This document shows, piece by piece, positions 23,965-32,577 of a stretch of 64,000 nucleotides of DNA. How positions within the stretch are numbered: the stretch's first letter is position 1; each line of letters opens with the position of its first letter. The stretch is from PSRJ01 sp963825305 (lineage in GTDB: Bacteria; Acidobacteriota; Terriglobia; Bryobacterales; Bryobacteraceae), in assembly GCA_963825305.1 (NCBI GenBank), contig CAWGTA010000010.1, positions 137,584 to 201,583 of the forward strand, read 5' to 3'. Under the pieces are notes generated by a model. It made no database searches, was not told where the DNA came from, and worked only from the letters and a program-made list of their open reading frames with translations. Position numbers and translations under genes: made by a program.

Positions 23965-26709
23965 CTATCCTTCTTCCTGGAAGCTCGCTTCGACGGGCGG
24001 GAGAGTGTCGCGATTGCCCGCTATCCACACATACAGGGTCGGCAGCAGGAAGATGTTGATCAGCATCGCGACCATGAGGCCGCCGACGATCACAATGGCG
24101 AACGGCCGCTGGGAATCGGAGCCGATCCCGCGTGACGTAGCGGCTGGGAGCAGGCCCAGCGTCGCCACCAGCGTGGTCATCATGATAGGGCGTAGCCGTA
24201 AAACGGCGCCCTCCACAGCGGCATCCGTCACGGTATGGCCGCGCGCCCGAAGCTGGTTGATGTATTCCAGCATGATCACGCCGGTTTGCACGCACACGCC
24301 GAACAGCGCCAGGAAACCCACGCCCGACGACACGCTGAAGTGCGTGCCAGTGAGCCACAAGGCCAGCAAGCCTCCCAACGGAGCCATGGCAATGTTCACC
24401 AGCATCAGCGAGGCCCACTTGAAGGCGTGGAACATGGTGTAGAGGATGATAAAGATCACCAGGATGGTGATGGGAAGCACGATCATGAGCCGTTTTTGGG
24501 AACGTTGCTGGCTGGCGTATTCGCCCGCCCAATCGATGCTGTAGCCCGGCGGCAATTTCACTTGTGCTTCCACCTTACGGATCGCTTCTTGGACAGTGCT
24601 GCCCAGATCGCGGTCGCGCACGCTGTATTTGATGGCGACGTAACGGGAATTGGCTTCCCGATAGATCTCGGAAGCGCCATCCTCCAGCCGAATCTGGCAG
24701 AGCTGCGCCAGCGAGACTCGCTCGCCGGACGGTGACAAGATCCGGATGTTCTCGATGGCTTCTCTCCTGTCCCGGTACTCGGGCAGGTAACGCATCACCA
24801 GGTCATAACGCTGCTCGCCTTTGAGCACCTGCGTGAGCGCATTGCCGCCTACCGCCGTCTGAATGGCGTCCTGCACATCGGCGACATTGATCTGGAATCG
24901 GGCGGCCTGTTTGCGGTCGACGATCAGGTTGAGATTGGGCTGGCCGATTACGCGGAAGAGTCCCAGATCCTGTACGCCGCGGATGCCCTTCATGATGTCG
25001 ACGATCTGGTCGGCCTTCTCCTCGAGCATCTTGAGATCCTCGCCGTAAACCTTGATGGCGAGTTCTCCCTTAACGCCGCTCACAGCCTCTTCGACGTTAT
25101 CCGATATGGGCTGGGAGAAGTTCCAAAGGACGCCTGGTATCTTCTCCAGTTCATGATCCATGGCTGCGATCAACGTATCCTTAGTCTGGTGAAACGCGGG
25201 CCTCCACTGTTCCTTGGGCTTGAGATCGACGAAGTACTCGGTGTTGAAGAAACCGGTGGTATCGGTGCCATCGTCCGGGCGGCCGACCTGCGAGACTACT
25301 TGCGTGACCTCGGGAAAAGCGGCAAAGACGATGCGGGCCTGATTCATCAGCCGGGTTCCTTCGGTGCGGCTCGTGCTAGGCGCCAGCGTGCCCCGCGCCC
25401 AGATGGCGCCTTCGTCCAGATGCGGCAGGAACTCGGATCCAATCAGGCCGCTGGTCGCAAGATAGAACGCCACTACAACGCAAGCCGCAGCACCACTTAG
25501 AACAACCCAGCGGTTGCGAATGCTCCACCGCACCGCTCCCCGGTATCGTTCGATCACGAACTCCAGGATGGGGTTGCGCCACTCCCGCGTGCCTTTCGGA
25601 AACACTATGCTCGCAAGCACCGGCGCTAGCACCATGGAGAAGACCAGCGCGCCCAAAAGCGCGAAAGCAACGGTCCACGCCATCGGCTTGAACAGGCGCC
25701 CTTCCACACTCTGGAGCGTGAAGATGGGCAGATAGGCCGTGATGATGATACCGATGGCGTAGAAAACGGGCCGCTGCACCTCATGGGCGGCTTCGCGGAT
25801 TGCTTCCATCACCGGTTTGGGTTCCGCATTCCTTCGTCCCAAGTGGCGGACGATATTTTCCACCATCACCACCGCGCCATCCACCACCATGCCGAAATCC
25901 AGCGCTCCCAGCGACAGCAGGTTGGCGGGGATTTTCCGAAGATCGAGGCAGATCGAGGCGAACAACAGAGAAAACGGAATGGTCAGCGCCACAATGAGAG
26001 CACCCCGCCCATTCCCCAGAAACATGAACAGAATGATGGTCACCAGGATGATGCCTTCGGTGAGATTCTTCAGTACGGTGTGCGTGGTGTAGTGGACCAG
26101 GTCGCTGCGGTCGAGAATTGGCATGATTCTTACGCCGTGTGGCAGTATCTGCTCATTAAGTTGCTTGACTTTCGCGTGGATAGCCTCCAGCGTGGAATCG
26201 GACTCGGCGCCTTTGCGCAATAAGACGATGCCCTCGACCACATCGTCGTTGTCGATGATTTTTCCGTCCGCGCGATGAATGGCTTTGCCGATTTGCCCCA
26301 GCCGGATCTTTGGACCCTGCACCACCTCGCCGATGTCGTTGATGTGGAGGGGAGTCCCGTTCTGGCCTTTGAGGACGGTCTCACCGATATCGCTGGTCGC
26401 TACATAGAGGCCCACCGAGCGAACGTTGACCTGCTGCAGACCTGCCTCGATAAAACTACCGCCCGCATTGACGTTGTTGTTGGAAAGCTGTTGCTCCACC
26501 TGCCCGATGCTGAGGCCGTAGGAGACCAACTTCTCCGGGTCGATGCGGACCTGGTATTCCCGCGTGGTTCCTCCGAAACTGACCACGTCCACCACGTTGG
26601 GAACCGATTTGAACTGTTTCTCCAGAACCCAATCTTCCAGGGTTTTCAACTCCATCAGGTCATACCGCGGGTTGGTGCTCTTCAGGGTGTACCAGTAGAT
26701 CTGACCCAC
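23965..26709 (-). CDS. CusA/CzcA-type RND efflux pump 2, main part
   Basis: 914 residues covering all but the N-terminal ~140 residues of a heavy-metal RND transporter. Visible motifs are the fourth-helix proton-relay segment GALDFGMVVDGAVVMVEN, the repeat-two helices after LPPGYSIDWAGEYASQQRS, and GVCVQTGVIMLEYINQLR. The C-terminal helix pack ends with ATLGLLPAATSRGIGSDSQRPFAIVIVGG. The N-terminus sits in another frame at 26682-27110; the join needs two one-base corrections between about 26720 and 26745. It is likely the second pump of the efflux locus, exporting metal cations with the adaptor and TolC encoded upstream; the substrate is uncertain. Confidence 0.85.
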   Translation of the reverse strand: MGQIYWYTLKSTNPRYDLMELKTLEDWVLEKQFKSVPNVVDVVSFGGTTREYQVRIDPEKLVSYGLSIGQVEQQLSNNNVNAGGSFIEAGLQQVNVRSVGLYVATSDIGETVLKGQNGTPLHINDIGEVVQGPKIRLGQIGKAIHRADGKIIDNDDVVEGIVLLRKGAESDSTLEAIHAKVKQLNEQILPHGVRIMPILDRSDLVHYTTHTVLKNLTEGIILVTIILFMFLGNGRGALIVALTIPFSLLFASICLDLRKIPANLLSLGALDFGMVVDGAVVMVENIVRHLGRRNAEPKPVMEAIREAAHEVQRPVFYAIGIIITAYLPIFTLQSVEGRLFKPMAWTVAFALLGALVFSMVLAPVLASIVFPKGTREWRNPILEFVIERYRGAVRWSIRNRWVVLSGAAACVVVAFYLATSGLIGSEFLPHLDEGAIWARGTLAPSTSRTEGTRLMNQARIVFAAFPEVTQVVSQVGRPDDGTDTTGFFNTEYFVDLKPKEQWRPAFHQTKDTLIAAMDHELEKIPGVLWNFSQPISDNVEEAVSGVKGELAIKVYGEDLKMLEEKADQIVDIMKGIRGVQDLGLFRVIGQPNLNLIVDRKQAARFQINVADVQDAIQTAVGGNALTQVLKGEQRYDLVMRYLPEYRDRREAIENIRILSPSGERVSLAQLCQIRLEDGASEIYREANSRYVAIKYSVRDRDLGSTVQEAIRKVEAQVKLPPGYSIDWAGEYASQQRSQKRLMIVLPITILVIFIILYTMFHAFKWASLMLVNIAMAPLGGLLALWLTGTHFSVSSGVGFLALFGVCVQTGVIMLEYINQLRARGHTVTDAAVEGAVLRLRPIMMTTLVATLGLLPAATSRGIGSDSQRPFAIVIVGGLMVAMLINIFLLPTLYVWIAGNRDTLPPVEASFQEEG

Positions 26710-27110
26710 CGGGCTGTAGTCTGTTCCCGATCTGCGGCTGCAGATTTTGCGGGAAGGGTGACCTGGGCCAGGCGCTCCAACACCTTCTGACGATTCCAGT
26801 CGTTCTCCGAATCGTCATCGAAGATCAACATGACGCTGGAAAGCCCGAACAGAGAGGTGGAACGGAGATGCTCCAGGTGCGGAATCCCGTTCATGACGAT
26901 TTCGATGGGGATCGTGACCTGCTGCTCCACCTCCTCGGCCGCACGGCCGGGCCATTGCGTGATGATCTGCACGTAATTGTTGGCTACATCGGGGTAGGCT
27001 TCAATGGGCAGGGCGCGGAACGAAATGATACCCCAGATAAACAGCAGAAGCGCGACGACGATGACGAGGAGACGGCTGGTGAGAGCGAAGTCGACAATAC
27101 GGCGAATCAT
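26682..27110 (-). CDS. CusA/CzcA-type RND pump 2, N-terminal fragment
   Basis: The first ~120 residues are normal for the family: membrane helix TSRLLVIVVALLLFIWGIISF, then PIEAYPDVANNYVQIITQWPG, EEVEQQVTIPIEIVMNGIPHLEHLRS and LIFDDDSENDWNRQKVLERLAQVTLP. After that the frame runs off into unrelated residues, while the expected 'LQPQIG' and 'TDYSPVGQIYWYTL' appear in the two other frames. Pump 1 (29730-31427) is continuous here, which shows where the breaks are. Together with 23965-26709 it represents one gene. Confidence 0.85.
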   Translation of the reverse strand: MIRRIVDFALTSRLLVIVVALLLFIWGIISFRALPIEAYPDVANNYVQIITQWPGRAAEEVEQQVTIPIEIVMNGIPHLEHLRSTSLFGLSSVMLIFDDDSENDWNRQKVLERLAQVTLPAKSAAADREQTTARWVRSTGTP

Positions 27111-27275
27111 GATGGTTGCGCGGAGGTTCGGGCGTACCCAGCGGGAGGTTCACTATTAAATCTGGGGGATCTCGAAGCGCTGAGCGCCAGTGATCTTCCT
27201 GGCAGGCTTCAAATCTTTCGAATTGGCCAGTGCTGGGCGGGCAGCGCAGTCTTTCGATTGGCTGACATGCTCCCG

Positions 27276-28189
27276 TTACAACAGGTCCCGATACCGCTCC
27301 AGCGCCACGCGAACAAGCTGGCTGCGGGTGCGGACCTCGGACTTGGCGAACAGTTGTTGCAGCGTGTTTTTGACCGCGCTCTCGGAGATATCCATTTGTG
27401 AGTTGCGATCTCCTTATTTGCCAGACCCTGGACTAAGAGACGCAGCACTTGGTTTTCACGACCGCTTAGCGGAAGGCGTTCATGATGGTTGAGCGGCGGC
27501 GAATTAGAATCAGGCGTTCCCTCTTCCGTGACATCGGCGAAAATTGCAGCGAGCTTGGGCCTGGCTCCTTCCTTATATGTCGAGAACCATACGTCCGCCA
27601 CGAAGGCTTCGCCATCGCCGCGGTGACCACGGCATTGCATAGACGCCCGGAACTGCGGCCCTTCCTCGCCGCGCAGTGCGTGATGGAGTTCGGGCATGAA
27701 TGCGGCAATTGGATTTCCGACCAGTTGCCCCCGGCGGGGGCCTAGCAGTTCTAAAGCCGCGCGATTGGCGCGTTCGATAAACCCCCGCTCGTCAATGGTC
27801 ACGATGGCTGCGGGACTGGTCTCGACCAAAATGCGCAGCCGCTCTTCGGTTTCCCGCATGAGGCGGCGGTTTCGTAGCAATTCCGCGACAAAGAGGCCGC
27901 AGCCCGTCAACGCCAGGGCTTCGAAACCCAATCGAATGGCCGCATCCGACGGGTCTAGCGCGCTGAATTCCTCGCTGAGAACGGCACACACCAAGCCAAG
28001 CAAGACCACGGCCCAGCGAGGAAGGAATCCCGCGGTCAGCATAATCGGAAACAGGTAGAGGAAGCCAAGCGACACGTACGGTTTCGTCCACCAGTCCAGC
28101 AGAGCGATTGCCAGCAGGACAGAGCCACTAACCAGAAGAACGAGGTTCCGGTTTCGCTCTTCCCACAACTCGGTCAAGTGCAGCATCAA
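27276..28189 (-). CDS. Membrane PAS-domain LuxR-type regulator (frameshifted in the HTH)
   Basis: Four or so N-terminal helices (residues 15-105) are followed by a PAS domain (LVETSPAAIVTIDERGFIERANRAALELLG, then FADVTEEG). A LuxR/FixJ-type HTH starts with LSGRENQVLRLLVQGLANKEIA. At about 27395 the frame breaks; the correct end of the HTH (MDISESAVKNTLQQLF, then VRTRSQLVRVALERY) continues in another frame to the TAA at 27276. In the uncorrected frame the product runs on to 27209 with a nonsense tail and loses the recognition helix. A membrane-bound one-component regulator located between the two RND pumps is likely their controller. Confidence 0.75.
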
Positions 28190-28282
28190 TTTTGGAAGTG
28201 ATTATTATGCCATCGCCGTTCGGCTTGGAACGGATAATCAAACGATTGCCCACAAGATTTCGGAATCGATCGCGGCTACACC

Positions 28283-29806
28283 TCACGCTTCTTCCGCGAT
28301 GTGTTCGTCGGGCGCCGGCAGCACGTCGCGATTGCTCGCCACCCAGACGTAGAGCGTGGGCAGAAGGTAGACGCCTAGGACCAGGGCGGCCATCAGGCCA
28401 CCCACAATCACGATGGCGAACGGCCGCTGCGAGTCGGAGCCAATGCCGCGCGAAACCGCCGCGGGCAGCAGCCCCAGGCTGGCCACCAGCATGGTCATGG
28501 TGATGGGGCGCAGCCTCTGTACGGATCCTTCGATGGCGGCATCCACCACGGTATGGCCGCGCGACCGGAGCTGATTGATGTACTCGAGCATGATGACGCC
28601 GGTTTGCACGGACACACCGAACAGCGCCAGGAAGCCCACTCCCGATGAGACGCTGAAGTGCGTGCCGGTGATCAACAGCGCGAGCAGGCCGCCGATGGGC
28701 GCCATGGCGACATTGGCCAGGATCAGCCCCACCCATTTGAACGACTGGAACATGGTGAACAGGATCATGCAGATCACCAGCAGGGTTACCGGCACCACGA
28801 TCATGAGCCGCTTGGAGGACCGCTTCTGGCTTTCGTATTCGCCGGCCCAGTCGATGTGATAGCCCTCCGGAAGCTTCACCTGCCGCTCGACTTTCCTCAT
28901 GGCCTCTTCCACCGTGCTCCCCAGATCCCGCCCCAGCACGCTATATTTGATGGCCACATAACGCGAGCTTCCCTCGCGGTAGATTTCCGACGCGCCGTCG
29001 AGCACTCCCATTTTGCAGAGCTGCGCCAGGGAAACGCGTTCGCCGGAAGGGCTGACGATGCGGATGTTCTCGATGGCCTCGCTGGTATTGCGGTAGGGCG
29101 CCTGGTAGCGCGCCACCAGATCGTAGCGCCGCTCGCCTTGCAGCACTTGGGTTACGGCCTTGCCACCCACCGCCGTTTCAATCGCGTCCTGCACGTCGGA
29201 GACGTTGATGCCATAGCGCGCCGCCTGCTCGCGATCCACTTCGAACTGGGCATTGGGCTGGCCGATCACGCGGAACAGGCCGAGATCGGAAACTCCGTTC
29301 ACGGTCTTCAGAACGCCCACAATCTTGTCGCCGGTCTCTTCCAGCTTCTTCAGATCGTCGCCGTAAATCTTGATCGCCGACTGGCCTTTGACGCCGCTGA
29401 CGGCCTCCTCCATGTTGTCCGCGATCGGCTGCGAAAAGTTCCAGAGCGCTCCGGGGATCTTTTCCACCTCGCGATCCATGGCCTCAATGAGAGCTTCTTT
29501 GTTCTCCCGGAACGCCGGCCGCCACTGTTCCTTGGGTTTGAGATCGATGAAATACTCGGTGTTAAAGAACCCGGCAACGTCGGTTCCATCATCCGGACGG
29601 CCAACCTGGCTGACCACCTGAATGACTTCGGGAAAGGATGCAAACGCCACGCGGGCCTGATCCATGACGCGTGTGCCCTCGGTGGGACCGGTGCTCGGCG
29701 CCAGAGTACCGCGCGCCCAGATGGCGCCTTCATCGAGGTGCGGAAGGAACTCGGAGCCGATCGCGCCGCCCAATCCGAGATAAGCCGAAACACCCAATGC
29801 CGCCAC
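28283..29806 (-). CDS. CusA/CzcA-type RND efflux pump 1, C-terminal half
   Basis: The second half of pump 1: GSEFLPHLDEGAIWARGTLAP at the start of the porter domain, IDWAGEYESQKRSSKRLMIV, SVQTGVIMLEYINQLRSRG and the C-terminal helices ending SLGLLPAAVSRGIGSDSQRP. It is continuous in homology with the frame 29730-31427; a single base near 29815 separates them. It is about 80% similar by eye to pump 2 along its length. It would be inactive as a separate protein. Confidence 0.85.
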   Translation of the reverse strand: MAALGVSAYLGLGGAIGSEFLPHLDEGAIWARGTLAPSTGPTEGTRVMDQARVAFASFPEVIQVVSQVGRPDDGTDVAGFFNTEYFIDLKPKEQWRPAFRENKEALIEAMDREVEKIPGALWNFSQPIADNMEEAVSGVKGQSAIKIYGDDLKKLEETGDKIVGVLKTVNGVSDLGLFRVIGQPNAQFEVDREQAARYGINVSDVQDAIETAVGGKAVTQVLQGERRYDLVARYQAPYRNTSEAIENIRIVSPSGERVSLAQLCKMGVLDGASEIYREGSSRYVAIKYSVLGRDLGSTVEEAMRKVERQVKLPEGYHIDWAGEYESQKRSSKRLMIVVPVTLLVICMILFTMFQSFKWVGLILANVAMAPIGGLLALLITGTHFSVSSGVGFLALFGVSVQTGVIMLEYINQLRSRGHTVVDAAIEGSVQRLRPITMTMLVASLGLLPAAVSRGIGSDSQRPFAIVIVGGLMAALVLGVYLLPTLYVWVASNRDVLPAPDEHIAEEA

Positions 29807-31427
29807 CGCAGCCGATCACGGGCACCCAGCGAAACCGTATCGCATACCCCAGGGTCTTGCGATACCCATTCGTCAGCAGGACCATGCCCGGGTTGCGCCA
29901 TTCCCGCACCGTCCTTCCGAAAACGAAGCTGGAAACCACCGGCGCAATCAGCATGGAGAAGATCAGCGCGCCGAGAAGCGCAAACGACACCGTCCACGCC
30001 ATCGGTTTGAAAAGCCGCCCTTCCACGCGCTGCAGAGTGAAGATCGGAAGGTACGCGGTGATGATGATTCCGATTGAGTAGAAGACGGGGCGCTGCACTT
30101 CATGCACGGCCTGCCGGATGCGGTCCATTTTGGAAGTGGGCGAGTCCGTTTCGCGGCCCAGGTAGCGCACGATGTTTTCCACCATGACCACCGCGCCCTC
30201 CACCACCATGCCGAAATCCAGGGCGCCCAGCGAAAGCAGGTTCGCCGGAATCTGGTTCAGGTTGAGGCAGGTGGCGGCGAACAGCAGCGAGAACGGAATG
30301 GTGAGCGCCACAATCAGCGCGCCGCGGATGTTGCCCAGGAACAGCAGCAGGATGAGCGCTACCAGGATGATGCCTTCGGTGAGGTTATGCAGCACCGTGT
30401 GCGTGGTGTAGTGAACCAGGTCGCTGCGGTCCAGGTGCGGCACAATCTTCACGCCGTGCGGCAGAACGTGGGCATTCAACTCGTTGACTTTCTCGTGGAT
30501 GGCATCCAGCGTCTCATCGGAATTCGCGCCCTTACGCAATAGCACGATGCCCTCGACGACATCGCCATTGTCGACGATCCGTCCATTCTCCCGGTGATAG
30601 GCTTTGGCGATGCGGCCCAGCCTGATCTTGGGTCCCTGCGATACGGTGGCGATGTCTTCGATGCGGATGGGCGTGCCGTTCTGGGTCTTCACCACGATCC
30701 GCCCGATATCGTGGACATCGCGGATCAGCCCTATGGCGCGCACGTTGATCTGCTGCAGGCCCGCCTCCACAAAACTGCCGCCCGCATTCACGTTGTTGTT
30801 GGCAAGCTGCTGCTCCACCTGACCGATGTTGAGCCCGTAAGAAATCAGCTTGCCTGGATCGATCGCGACCTGATACTCGCGGGTCGCGCCGCCGAAACTC
30901 ACCACGTCCACAACATTGGGCACCGACTTGAATTGTTTTTCCAGCGTCCAATCCTGCAGCGACTTCAGCTCCATAGAGTCAAATCGTGGATTGTTGCTGT
31001 GCAGCGTGTACCAATAGATCTGACCGACCGGGCTGTAATCCGACCCAATCTCGGGCTGCAAGCCACTGGGCAGATTTACCTGGGAGAGGCGCTCCAACAC
31101 CTTCTGACGATTCCAGTCGTTGGTCGACTCGTCGTCGAAAATCAGCATGAGACTGGAGAGACCAAACACGGAAAAGGAGCGAAGATGATCCAGGTGCGGA
31201 ATGCCGTTCATGACGATCTCGACCGGGATCGTCACCTGCTGCTCCACTTCTTCGGCGGCGTGGCCGGGCCACTGCGTAATCACTTGGACGTAGTTGTTGG
31301 CAACGTCGGGATACGCTTCCACCGGCAGGTTATGAAAAGAAATCGCTCCCCAAACCAGAAGCAGCACCGCCGCCACCACTACCAGGAAGCGGTTGTTTAG
31401 GGCATGATCGATGAGCGCGCGGATCAT
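29730..31427 (-). CDS. CusA/CzcA-type RND efflux pump 1, N-terminal half
   Basis: 565-residue frame: helix 1 (NNRFLVVVAAVLLLVWGAISF), pore/porter domain (DYSPVGQIYWYTLHSNNPRF, SVPNVVDVVSFGGATREYQV) and the helix-4 motif GALDFGMVVEGAVVMVEN. Pump 2 and most HME-RND proteins have Asp where this one has Glu (VVEG versus VVDG). The last ~25 residues after RFRWVPVIGC are out of frame. It starts 7 bp after the adaptor stop, so it belongs to the same transcript. It is a proton-driven metal exporter spanning the envelope with the adaptor and TolC. Confidence 0.87.
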   Translation of the reverse strand: MIRALIDHALNNRFLVVVAAVLLLVWGAISFHNLPVEAYPDVANNYVQVITQWPGHAAEEVEQQVTIPVEIVMNGIPHLDHLRSFSVFGLSSLMLIFDDESTNDWNRQKVLERLSQVNLPSGLQPEIGSDYSPVGQIYWYTLHSNNPRFDSMELKSLQDWTLEKQFKSVPNVVDVVSFGGATREYQVAIDPGKLISYGLNIGQVEQQLANNNVNAGGSFVEAGLQQINVRAIGLIRDVHDIGRIVVKTQNGTPIRIEDIATVSQGPKIRLGRIAKAYHRENGRIVDNGDVVEGIVLLRKGANSDETLDAIHEKVNELNAHVLPHGVKIVPHLDRSDLVHYTTHTVLHNLTEGIILVALILLLFLGNIRGALIVALTIPFSLLFAATCLNLNQIPANLLSLGALDFGMVVEGAVVMVENIVRYLGRETDSPTSKMDRIRQAVHEVQRPVFYSIGIIITAYLPIFTLQRVEGRLFKPMAWTVSFALLGALIFSMLIAPVVSSFVFGRTVREWRNPGMVLLTNGYRKTLGYAIRFRWVPVIGCGGGIGCFGLSRIGRRDRLRVPSAPR

Positions 31428-31434
31428 AGCTTCG

Positions 31435-32577
31435 CTACTGCTCTAAGGTGCTCTCAAGCACCAGCGCATTCGAGACGACGGCTTGGCCAGCGTCGATGCC
31501 CGAAAGGATCTCCTGCAGATTGCCGGGAAGCATCTTGCCGCCGACCACTTCCACCCGGCGGAACTGGCGATCCCCATCGGGCACGTAGACCCAATCCCGA
31601 TCATGCAAATGCAGAATGGCGGCCGCCGGCACCACCGCGCGCACCTGCACACTTTCCCCATGGAACGTGGCCGTGACAAACATGCCGATTCGCAGCATCC
31701 CCGGGTTTTGAACTTGCAGGCGCACCTTAGCGGTCCGTATGGACGGGTCAAGGACCGTGCCGATGTTGTCGATGCGCCCCTTCAAAACCCGGCCCGGGTA
31801 AGCATTGAGGTGTATGTCGCCGACCTCACCGACGCGCACCTTGGGCAGATCGTTCTCATAGACGTCGCAAATGATCCAGACCTCGGAAAGGTCCGAGATG
31901 GTGAACAGGTTGGGCGAGTTATCCAGCGTCTTGACTCCCGCGGCGGCCGTCACGTTCTGCTCAGTAATCACGCCCGAGACGGGTGCTAAAACATCCACCA
32001 GCGCGGATGGATGGTTCATGTCAGCGCCTAAAACGCGCAGGTGTTCCTGCGAATTCTCCACGTCCACTTTCGCGTTGACGTCGGCATCCTCAGCCACTTC
32101 CAGTTCCTTCTGCGCAATGGCGCCCTTTTCGTAGAGGGTTTTGGCGCGATCCAATTGTGCAGCCGCCAGCGCCGCGTGGGCCGTGGCATGGCGGTAATCG
32201 GCGAAGGCCGCGGAGATGTCGTTGCTCTGCACGCGCAAAAGGAGCTGCCCTTTGGTCACCGTATCTCCCAATCGCGCGTGGATCTCCACCACGCGGCCGG
32301 AAGCCAGCGAGATCACTGGAACGTTGCGGGCGACGTCGGCACTCACCACGCCGGTAACGTTTAGCTCGGGCGCTTCCGCGTGCCGGGTGGCCGTGGCCAG
32401 GGGGAACTGCTCAGGATGGTCCACCTTGAATATGTTGGAGTCGCCCTCGTGTTCCACTTGTGCCGGCGGTGGCGCTGTCCCGCTGGCTTCCACACCGCCG
32501 CCATTGGCATTGCACCCGGTGAGCAGCAGACCAAACGCCAGGGCCAGCCCGGCCTCCGCCCAGAAAATTGTTTTCAT
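31435..32577 (-). CDS. Efflux RND periplasmic adaptor (CusB/CzcB, HlyD family)
   Basis: A 380-residue lipoprotein-like adaptor: signal peptide with a lipobox-type end (FGLLLTGCNANG), a barrel-sandwich half (VVEIHARLGDTVTKGQLLLRVQS), an alpha hairpin (YRHATAHAALAAAQLDRAKTL), the second lipoyl half (VDVLAPVSGVITEQNV) and a beta-barrel (VWIICDVYENDLPKVRVGE). It bridges the inner-membrane pump and TolC. It overlaps the tolC-like gene by 4 bp (ATGA) and is followed by pump 1 at 7 bp. It lacks a His- or Met-rich metal-binding N-terminus, so the metal cannot be guessed. Confidence 0.9.
   Translation of the reverse strand: MKTIFWAEAGLALAFGLLLTGCNANGGGVEASGTAPPPAQVEHEGDSNIFKVDHPEQFPLATATRHAEAPELNVTGVVSADVARNVPVISLASGRVVEIHARLGDTVTKGQLLLRVQSNDISAAFADYRHATAHAALAAAQLDRAKTLYEKGAIAQKELEVAEDADVNAKVDVENSQEHLRVLGADMNHPSALVDVLAPVSGVITEQNVTAAAGVKTLDNSPNLFTISDLSEVWIICDVYENDLPKVRVGEVGDIHLNAYPGRVLKGRIDNIGTVLDPSIRTAKVRLQVQNPGMLRIGMFVTATFHGESVQVRAVVPAAAILHLHDRDWVYVPDGDRQFRRVEVVGGKMLPGNLQEILSGIDAGQAVVSNALVLESTLEQ

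Noticed and set aside
23912..24532. Upstream extension of the KDPG aldolase frame (to 431 residues)
   Set aside because: The extra part is Arg/His-rich and out of phase with the RND pump encoded there; the aldolase homology begins exactly at ATG 23911.
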